Shown piece after piece: positions 57,732 through 64,000 of a stretch of 64,000 bases of DNA; positions within the stretch are counted from its first letter, which is position 1; the number at the start of each line of letters is the position of its first letter. The DNA comes from Halanaerobiales bacterium. GTDB taxonomy: Bacteria > Bacillota > Halanaerobiia > Halanaerobiales > Halanaerobiaceae. The notes below the pieces were generated by a model. It did not search any database and had not been told where the DNA came from. It saw only the letters and a program-made list of their open reading frames with translations. The position numbers and the translations under genes are program-made. The stretch lies in assembly GCA_016278485.1 (NCBI GenBank), contig JADQBT010000017.1, forward strand, positions 1 to 64,000, read 5' to 3'.

Positions 57732-59393
57732 ATGGAATTGCCTTTTTCAAGACGATATAGACATTTTCAACGTTATAGAGAAATAGCTCAAATCTTTGTC
57801 GCTAACGGATTAGGTTTTATTATTTCCAATCTTGATTTAGATAGATATTTACCTTTTAAAGAACGGATCAATACTGAGAAGAAAATATCTGGGCAGAGAC
57901 TGGCAGAACAATTTCGTAATGTTTTGCAGGATTTGGGTCCAACCTATATTAAACTAGGACAACTATTAAGTACTAGGGCAGATATGTTGCCATTGGTTTT
58001 TATTAAAGAGTTGAAAAAATTACAAGATGATGTGAAACCTGAAAAATTTACAGATATAGAAGAGGTCATTAAAACTGAATTAGGTGATGATTTTCAAAAA
58101 ATAGATAAAATAATTAAAAAGCCAATTGCAGCAGCATCTATAGCACAAACACACCGAATTATTTTAAAAGATGGTCGTCAACTGATTATGAAAGTTAGAA
58201 GACCTAATATTAGTAAAAAGATAAAAGTGGATCTTGAAATCATGGCAAACATGGCTAAGCTTGCACAAGAAAATAATTTACTGACTGGTTTTATTCGACC
58301 GTTGGATATAGTTGAGCAGTTTAGTAGAACAATTAATAAAGAGATTAATTTTAATAATGAAATAGCAAACATTTCCCTTTTTAAAGAAAATTTTAAAGAT
58401 GATCCATTAATAATCGCACCGAAAGTATTTAATGAATTTTCAACAAATAAAATAATAACGATGGAAGAGATCAAAGGTGAACGATTAAATAATATTGATG
58501 CTTCACATCCCAAAAATTCCCATTTAGCAGAGTTAGGTGCAAAAACATTAATGAAACAGGTATTGATTCATGGGTTTTTTCATGCTGACCCGCATCCAGG
58601 TAATATCTTTATTGTTGATAGTAACAAATTAGCCTATTTAGATTTTGGTATAGTGGGTAGGCTAACTGAAAGAGATAAAGATCTACTTGGAATTTTGTTC
58701 TATGCACTGGTCACTAGAAAAATGGATATTATATTAGATTTAATATTGATTTTAGGTGAGGCACCACCTGATTTAAACAAAAAACAATTAAGGCTGGATC
58801 TGATGCGCCTTTTTGATAAATATTATGGAAATGAACTTTCTGAATTGAGTTTTCAACTTGTTTTTGATGATGTACAGCAATTTATTTATGAACATAAGAT
58901 TCAAATGCCTCAAGAATTTTTCTTGCTCTTTCGTGCAATAGGAGTTAGTGAAGGAGTTGGCTTAACACTTGATCCTGGTTTTAATGCTGTTCGGGTGGGA
59001 AAAGAATTTATTCGCCAATTAGCGAAAGATAGATTCGGGCCCAATAAGTTAAAAGAACGCTTATTGAGTTTTAGTTGGAATGGATTAATAGAAGGCAGAG
59101 AGATATCTATCCAGATTAGACAGCTTTTGCAGAAATTGTCTGAAGATGATTTTACAATACAGTTTAAACATACAAATCTTGATCCAATTATTACTGAGAT
59201 GGATGTAATAACAAACAGATTATCTATCAGTTTAATAATTTCAGCCTTAATTATTGGATCTACTCTTTTAACACAAACAAATATGGATCCCAAAATTTTT
59301 AATATCCCTTTGCTAGGATTTTTGGGATATACTATGGCCGGGTTACTTGGTTTTTGGTTAGTAATTTCGATACTCAGATCAGGTAAGTTTTAG
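57732..59393 (+). CDS. ABC1/AarF/UbiB family kinase-like membrane protein
   Basis: This 553-aa atypical kinase-like protein has the family KxGQ motif in YIKLGQLLSTRADMLP and the Ala-rich loop PIAAASIAQTH in place of a glycine loop. It also has an HADPHPGN catalytic loop and LDFGIVGRL with the metal-binding Asp. Two hydrophobic helices lie at the C-terminus (about 495-550). In organisms with ubiquinone UbiB aids quinone synthesis. The role in this anaerobe-like genome is unknown, perhaps lipid or quinone handling. It is followed by the LapA-domain gene after seven bases. Confidence 0.92.
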   Translation: MELPFSRRYRHFQRYREIAQIFVANGLGFIISNLDLDRYLPFKERINTEKKISGQRLAEQFRNVLQDLGPTYIKLGQLLSTRADMLPLVFIKELKKLQDDVKPEKFTDIEEVIKTELGDDFQKIDKIIKKPIAAASIAQTHRIILKDGRQLIMKVRRPNISKKIKVDLEIMANMAKLAQENNLLTGFIRPLDIVEQFSRTINKEINFNNEIANISLFKENFKDDPLIIAPKVFNEFSTNKIITMEEIKGERLNNIDASHPKNSHLAELGAKTLMKQVLIHGFFHADPHPGNIFIVDSNKLAYLDFGIVGRLTERDKDLLGILFYALVTRKMDIILDLILILGEAPPDLNKKQLRLDLMRLFDKYYGNELSELSFQLVFDDVQQFIYEHKIQMPQEFFLLFRAIGVSEGVGLTLDPGFNAVRVGKEFIRQLAKDRFGPNKLKERLLSFSWNGLIEGREISIQIRQLLQKLSEDDFTIQFKHTNLDPIITEMDVITNRLSISLIISALIIGSTLLTQTNMDPKIFNIPLLGFLGYTMAGLLGFWLVISILRSGKF

Positions 59394-59400
59394 GAGGTAA

Positions 59401-59760
59401 ATGAGCATGCAAAGAAATTTAATATTAGCTCTGGTTTTTGCTCTTCTGATTGCAGTTTTTGCTATGCAAAATGCAGTACCAGTCACATTAACGTTTTTTA
59501 CTTATACTTTCGAAACATCCTTGGTTGTTGTAGTGTTAGGGACGCTGGCTGTTGGCGCTTTAATAATGGGACTCTTTAGTTCTTTTCAACAATTAAAATT
59601 AAAAAAAGAAAAACGGCAGCTAGAAGGTAAATGTAAAATATTTGAACGCGAACTAAAGAATAAAGAAGAAAAAATATCTAAATTGGAATCAAAACTTGAT
59701 AATACTCAGCTAAATAAAAGGATGGAAATTGATGAAGAAGATATGGCAGATAAAAAATAA
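59401..59760 (+). CDS. LapA domain-containing small membrane protein
   Basis: This 119-aa protein has two hydrophobic segments (residues ~5-22 and 38-62) around a short FAMQNAVPVTLTFFTYTFETS loop, typical of the LapA (DUF1049) domain. A charged coiled coil follows (residues 65-110, KLKKEKRQLEGKCKIFEREL). LapA proteins in other bacteria take part in lipopolysaccharide assembly control, but that cannot apply directly without an LPS system, so the function is open. Its 3-prime end overlaps recJ by 29 bases. Confidence 0.88.
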   Translation: MSMQRNLILALVFALLIAVFAMQNAVPVTLTFFTYTFETSLVVVVLGTLAVGALIMGLFSSFQQLKLKKEKRQLEGKCKIFERELKNKEEKISKLESKLDNTQLNKRMEIDEEDMADKK

Positions 59761-62176
59761 GCAGTTAGGCAAGCAAAAGATAGACGATAACGAAATAATT
59801 ATTGATAATATTCTTAGCAGACGTGGTATTGTTGAGCAAGCTGAAAAAAAGATATTTTTAGCAGGGGGATTAGCTGAATTAGCCGATCCCTTTTTAATGC
59901 CTGATATGAAATATGCTGTAGAAAGAATTAAAAAGGCAATTGAAAAGCAAGAAAAAATAATAATTTATGGTGACTATGATGTAGATGGAATTACTTCAAC
60001 TGCATTATTATCTCGGTATTTTAATGAAGTCCTTGCCTATGAGGTTGATTATTACGTGCCAGACCGTGTAAGTGAAGGTTATGGTCTAAATTCTAAAGCA
60101 GTTAAAAAGATTGCTGAAGCTGGTTATCAATTAATGATAACAGTAGATTGTGGGATTACTGCTTTGGAAGAGTCACAAATTGCTAAAAAAAAGGGACTTG
60201 ATTTAATTATTACAGATCATCATACACCAAGAGATAAACAACCAGATGCAGTTGCAGTCATAAATCCTTTATTAACCGAAAAATATCCCAAACCAGTCTT
60301 AGCTGGGGTAGGAGTTGCTTTTAAACTTTGTCAAGCGCTTGAAATTGATGCTGGTAGAAATGATTTCAATCAATTAATGAACTATTTACCAATAGTTGCG
60401 CTTGGTACAGTAGCAGATTTAGTTTCTTTAAGAGGAGAGAACAGAATTATTGTTAAAGAAGGCTTGCAGCAATTAAAAGAATTAAAAATTACCGGATTAA
60501 AAGTTTTAATTGACGAGCTAAAGTTGTCCCAGGAGGAAATGACTAGTGGCCAAATTGGTTATATTTTGGCTCCACCCCTTAATGCTGCTGGAAGAATTGC
60601 TAATCCAACTGATGCAGTTAATTTATTAATATCTGATGACCCTCAATATTGCAAAAAAATAGCAAATGAACTTGTGAAAGTTAATCAGGATAGGCGACAG
60701 GAAGAAAAGAAAATTTACAATGAAGCAGTAGAAACTATTGAAAATAATTATGATTTAAATGAATATAGTGTGATAGTGCTAGCTAGTGAAAATTGGCATC
60801 AAGGTGTAATTGGTATTGTTGCCTCAAGGCTAGTTGAAAAATATTATCTCCCGGTTGTAATGATTTCTCTAAATGAAAACCAAGGTAAAGCATCCTGTCG
60901 TAGTATTAATAAGTTAAATCTTTTCCAAGCGCTTGAACATTGTGAAGAATTTTTGCTAGGATTTGGGGGTCATGCGCAAGCTGCAGGTTTATCAATTTCT
61001 AAAGAAAACATTAATAGTTTTAGAAATAAGTTAAATAAATATATTAAAAATAAACTTAGTCCAACAGATTTTATGCCAAAGTTAAAACTAGATCTTGAAC
61101 TGGAACTTGAGCAGATTAATTTTGAGTTAGCTATGAAATTAGATAAATTACGTCCATTTGGTCTGGGGAATCCTGCCCCAAAATTTTTATTGCGTGATAT
61201 AAGAGTTTCTAATATTTTTACTATGGGTAAAGAGAATCAACATTTGAAATTTTATCCTTGTGCTGGCATAACTGCAATTGGTTTTGGTTTTGGTGAGTTG
61301 GCTTTAGAAATTGAAAATAAAAGAATTGATCTGGCCTGTCAGATTGAAGTAAATAACTGGCTTGGTAAAAAAGAACTTCAATTAAAAGTTAATGATATAA
61401 ATTTACCAGAAGATCCTGGATATTTGCCTATTGATTTTTGGGATGACAATTTAATAATAGCTGATAAAAGAATGACCAAATGGCGTGAAAAATACTTGTT
61501 AAATAGAAAGAACCAGGGACAAAAAATAGGTGTTTATATTAATCAAAAGCCTTTAATTGATAAATTACTTAATAAAGAAGGTTTTTATAAACTGAGTTTA
61601 ATAAAAGAAAGTAAAGAAGCAGGTATCTATCTATTTAATAAAATCCCTAATGAGAAGATTGAAGTAGATCAACTGATTTTATATTCATTACCTTTTTCTT
61701 TTGCTCATTTAAATAAAATACTTAAGTATGTTGCTATAAGTGAAAAACGTTTGATTCTATTATTTACAGATGAAGAGAAGAAAATCAATCACAAACTAAT
61801 CCAAATGAATTTGCCTAATCGAGAATTTTTGCGACAGTTATATCGTTTTCTAAGTAAAAATAAAAATAAAATTTTTTCAGTAAATGATCTTTATCAACAG
61901 TTGCTAGATAAAGAGAATGTTAATAAAAAATCCTTGCAAGAATCCCTACAAATATTTACAGAATTAAATCTAATTAAGAAGCAAGAAGAAGAGCTTATAT
62001 TTAGGGAAAGTAAGGAAAATAAATTGGACTTATCAGACTCTTTAAGGTATAATAAATTATCCGGGCATCTGCTAGATTTTGAACAATTTGCTCGTTTTGC
62101 TTATCAAAAAAACCTATTTGAGCTGATGAGTAAACTTAAAAAACTCAAGGAGGATACAAATGAATTTGAAAGATAA
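59732..62176 (+). CDS. recJ: Single-stranded-DNA-specific exonuclease RecJ
   Basis: RecJ degrades single-stranded DNA 5-prime to 3-prime in repair. The 814-aa protein has the DHH motifs YGDYDVDGITSTALL, TVDCGITA, ITDHHTP and VALGTVADLVSL. These are followed by the DHHA1 domain (CRSINKLNLFQALEHCEEFLLGFGGHAQAAG), the OB fold, and a C-terminal extension of about 250 residues as in Bacillus-type RecJ. ATG 59732 lies inside the LapA gene. Both frames are intact, so the overlap is real rather than a frameshift. It overlaps apt by 17 bases. Confidence 0.95.
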   Translation: MKKIWQIKNKQLGKQKIDDNEIIIDNILSRRGIVEQAEKKIFLAGGLAELADPFLMPDMKYAVERIKKAIEKQEKIIIYGDYDVDGITSTALLSRYFNEVLAYEVDYYVPDRVSEGYGLNSKAVKKIAEAGYQLMITVDCGITALEESQIAKKKGLDLIITDHHTPRDKQPDAVAVINPLLTEKYPKPVLAGVGVAFKLCQALEIDAGRNDFNQLMNYLPIVALGTVADLVSLRGENRIIVKEGLQQLKELKITGLKVLIDELKLSQEEMTSGQIGYILAPPLNAAGRIANPTDAVNLLISDDPQYCKKIANELVKVNQDRRQEEKKIYNEAVETIENNYDLNEYSVIVLASENWHQGVIGIVASRLVEKYYLPVVMISLNENQGKASCRSINKLNLFQALEHCEEFLLGFGGHAQAAGLSISKENINSFRNKLNKYIKNKLSPTDFMPKLKLDLELELEQINFELAMKLDKLRPFGLGNPAPKFLLRDIRVSNIFTMGKENQHLKFYPCAGITAIGFGFGELALEIENKRIDLACQIEVNNWLGKKELQLKVNDINLPEDPGYLPIDFWDDNLIIADKRMTKWREKYLLNRKNQGQKIGVYINQKPLIDKLLNKEGFYKLSLIKESKEAGIYLFNKIPNEKIEVDQLILYSLPFSFAHLNKILKYVAISEKRLILLFTDEEKKINHKLIQMNLPNREFLRQLYRFLSKNKNKIFSVNDLYQQLLDKENVNKKSLQESLQIFTELNLIKKQEEELIFRESKENKLDLSDSLRYNKLSGHLLDFEQFARFAYQKNLFELMSKLKKLKEDTNEFER

Positions 62177-62672
62177 GATACGTAATATACCCGATTTTCC
62201 TAAAGAAGGGATTATGTTTAAAGATATTACTCCTTTATTAAAGGATGTTGGAGCTTTCCGGCAGGCAATTAAGGAAATTGCAGATCAATACCGTGACCGT
62301 CAGATTGATTATGTTGTTGGTATTGAAGCACGTGGTTTTCTTGTTGGAGCTCCAATGGCATTAGAGCTAGATAAAGGATTTATTCCGATCAGAAAACCAG
62401 GAAAGCTTCCCTATGATGTTTTAAAAATGTCTTATGATTTAGAATATGGAAGTAATGTTCTGGAAATACATAAAGATGCAGTTAGTAAAGGAGACAAAGT
62501 ACTAGTAATTGATGATTTACTTGCAACAGGTGGTACTACGCTTGCCGCAGTTAAAATGCTTGAAAAACTTGGTGCGGAAGTTGTTAGTTGTGGCTTTTTA
62601 TTAGAGTTAAAAGATTTAAAAGGCCGAGAAATTCTAAAAGATTATGAAGTATTTTCACTATTAGCTGATTAG
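62160..62672 (+). CDS. apt: Adenine phosphoribosyltransferase
   Basis: Apt makes AMP from adenine and PRPP. The 170-aa protein has IPDFPKEGIMFKDITPLLKD-type N-terminal residues, GIEARGFLVGAPMA, and the PRPP-binding motif VLVIDDLLATGGTTLAA. AAGGAGGA precedes the ATG inside recJ. It is followed by relA after 12 bases, the common recJ-apt-relA order of Firmicutes. Confidence 0.97.
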   Translation: MNLKDKIRNIPDFPKEGIMFKDITPLLKDVGAFRQAIKEIADQYRDRQIDYVVGIEARGFLVGAPMALELDKGFIPIRKPGKLPYDVLKMSYDLEYGSNVLEIHKDAVSKGDKVLVIDDLLATGGTTLAAVKMLEKLGAEVVSCGFLLELKDLKGREILKDYEVFSLLAD

Positions 62673-62684
62673 AAGGGGTTATAT

Positions 62685-64000
62685 ATGGAGTTAGCAGATC
62701 TTCTTAAAAAAGTAAAAAGCTATATGGAAGATCCCAATCTTGATTTTATCCGTAAAGCATATAATTATGCAGAAAAAGCTCATCAGGGCCAGTTCCGTGT
62801 CTCTGGTGAGCCTTTTGTTGATCACCCATTGGGAGTTTCAATAATACTTGCCGACCTTGAATTGGATGTAATTTCCATTGCCTCCTCATTATTACATGAT
62901 GTTGTTGAGGATACAGGCATAACTAGTCAAGATTTAGAAAATGAATTTGGCAGTGAGGTAGCTCATTTGGTAGATGGTGTCACAAAGCTGACTAGAATGG
63001 AGTTTAAAACTAAAGAAGACCAACAAGCAGAAAGTCTGCGTAAAATGTTTGTGGCAATGGCTGAAGATATCAGAGTAGTACTGATTAAACTAGCTGACCG
63101 TTTACATAATATGCGGACTTTAAATTATCTTAAGAAAGAAAAAAGAATTGAAAAGTCAAGAGAAACGATAGAAATCTATGCTCCCCTGGCCCATCGACTT
63201 GGTATGTCAAGATTAAAATGGGAACTTGAAGACCTCTCTTTTCGTTATTTGCAACCTGATATGTATTACGAATTGTCACAAAAAGTAGCTTCAAACAGGA
63301 AACAACGTGAAAATGATATTCAACAGGCCATGCAGCATCTTAAAGATCGATTGAAGGAGCAAGGAATTGATGCAGAAACATATGGCCGCCCCAAACATCT
63401 TTATAGTATCTTTAATAAGATGAAACGAAAAGAAATTGATTTTGATGAAATTTATGATTTAACTGCAGTTCGGGTTATGGTTGATTCAGTTAGAGAGTGT
63501 TATGAAGTATTAGGATTAATTCATGAATTATGGAAACCAATACCTGGACGTTTTAAAGATTATATTGCAATGCCAAAATCAAATATGTATCAGTCTTTAC
63601 ACACAACAGTAATTGGACCTAACGGAGATCCTTTAGAGGTGCAAATTAGAACTCCTGAAATGCATAAAACTGCTGAATATGGTATTGCTGCTCATTGGCG
63701 ATACAAAGAGGGAAAAGTTGGTGACGAAAAGTTTGAAGAAAAGCTTTCTTGGTTGAGAAGATTATTAGAGTGGCAAAAAGATTTACAAGAACCACAAGAA
63801 TTTATGGAAACTCTAAAAATTGATCTTTTTGAAGATGAGGTATTTGTATTTACACCAAAAGGAGATGTGGTTTCTCTACCGCGTGGCGGAACCCCAGTAG
63901 ACTTTGCTTATCATATTCATACTGAAGTGGGAGATAGTTGTGTCGGTGGAAAAGTTAATGGCAAGATTGTTCCACTAGAATATAAATTAAGTAATGGAGA
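62685..64000 (+). CDS. relA: Bifunctional (p)ppGpp synthetase/hydrolase RelA/SpoT (partial, runs off the window)
   Basis: This RSH protein makes and degrades the stringent-response alarmone. About 438 codons are present from ATG 62685 (AGAAGGGG upstream), and the 3-prime end lies beyond the window. The N-terminal HD hydrolase domain has AEKAHQGQFR, FVDHPLGV and SSLLHDVVEDTG with the HD pair, and LADRLHNMRTL. The synthetase domain follows with YGRPKHLYSIFNKM, DLTAVRVMV, GRFKDYIAMPKSNMYQSLHTTV and AEYGIAAHW. The TGS domain begins with VFVFTPKGDVVSLPRGGTPVDFAY. Both domains keep their key residues, so it should be bifunctional. Confidence 0.96.
   Translation, partial: MELADLLKKVKSYMEDPNLDFIRKAYNYAEKAHQGQFRVSGEPFVDHPLGVSIILADLELDVISIASSLLHDVVEDTGITSQDLENEFGSEVAHLVDGVTKLTRMEFKTKEDQQAESLRKMFVAMAEDIRVVLIKLADRLHNMRTLNYLKKEKRIEKSRETIEIYAPLAHRLGMSRLKWELEDLSFRYLQPDMYYELSQKVASNRKQRENDIQQAMQHLKDRLKEQGIDAETYGRPKHLYSIFNKMKRKEIDFDEIYDLTAVRVMVDSVRECYEVLGLIHELWKPIPGRFKDYIAMPKSNMYQSLHTTVIGPNGDPLEVQIRTPEMHKTAEYGIAAHWRYKEGKVGDEKFEEKLSWLRRLLEWQKDLQEPQEFMETLKIDLFEDEVFVFTPKGDVVSLPRGGTPVDFAYHIHTEVGDSCVGGKVNGKIVPLEYKLSNG

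Noticed and set aside
58910-59293. 127-codon open frame on the minus strand
   Set aside because: It lies wholly inside the ABC1 kinase gene and resembles no family. There is no promoter or binding site.
59729-59760. Frameshift joining the LapA gene and recJ
   Set aside because: Both proteins are complete, with proper start and stop codons. Overlaps of this size recur in this window (pgpH-ybeY, recJ-apt).

Overview
This window is AT-rich chromosomal DNA (G+C clearly below 40% by eye) from an anaerobe-like, low-GC Firmicute that carries endospore genes. The evidence is a small acid-soluble spore protein, its germination protease Gpr, SpoIIP, YqfC and YqfD, together with gene order that follows Bacillus/Clostridium chromosomes closely (comEA-comEC, holA-rpsT-gpr-spoIIP-lepA-hemW-hrcA-grpE-dnaK-dnaJ-rsmE-mtaB, yqfC-yqfD-phoH-pgpH-ybeY-dgkA-cdd-era-recO-glyQS, dnaG-sigA-nif3, yebC-ruvCAB-queA-tgt-yajC-secDF-recJ-apt-relA). 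Selenocysteine use, a type-A-looking RNase P RNA and overall protein character suggest Halanaerobiales or a related clostridial lineage. That placement is an inference and not proven.

Layout. 0.1-4.3 kb: patatin-like lipase, a small Cys-rich protein, then a selenium cluster (yedF, a selD whose catalytic Cys is an in-frame UGA/selenocysteine followed by a SECIS-like hairpin, and a DUF3343 gene), then udk. 4.4-11.5 kb: comEA-comEC, divergent ssp with a sigma-G promoter, holA, rpsT, gpr, spoIIP. 11.5-22.3 kb: lepA, hemW, CIRCE-controlled hrcA-grpE-dnaK-dnaJ, rsmE, mtaB, hinT, yqeY. 22.4-25.1 kb: nfeD-floA membrane pair plus a small membrane protein. 25.2-26.9 kb: a CcpN-like regulator and glpX. 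27-46.5 kb: a long co-oriented run from yqfC to sigA covering sporulation, RNA metabolism, envelope lipid recycling, nucleoside salvage, recombination, glycyl-tRNA synthetase, primase and the housekeeping sigma factor. 46.6-49.3 kb: a CAU tRNA, nif3, rnpB, a tandem pair of unknown 70-aa proteins with a sigma-G-type promoter, and an XRE regulator. 49.4-64 kb: yebC, ruvCAB, queA, tgt, yajC, lepB, secDF, an ABC1 kinase, a LapA-domain protein, recJ, apt, and relA running off the end.

How the parts work together. Most of the window is core machinery in long operons with overlapping or near-abutting genes. The regulated islands are the heat-shock operon (perfect CIRCE), the forespore genes (sigma-G-like promoters before ssp, gpr and the unknown pair), the selenium cluster, and the CcpN-like/glpX gluconeogenesis unit. 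No insertion sequence, prophage, CRISPR array or pseudogene was seen. The observations most worth following are the two tandem 70-aa proteins at 48404-48821 behind a forespore-type promoter, the Sec-containing SelD, and a good vegetative promoter aimed antisense into the spore-protein gene.
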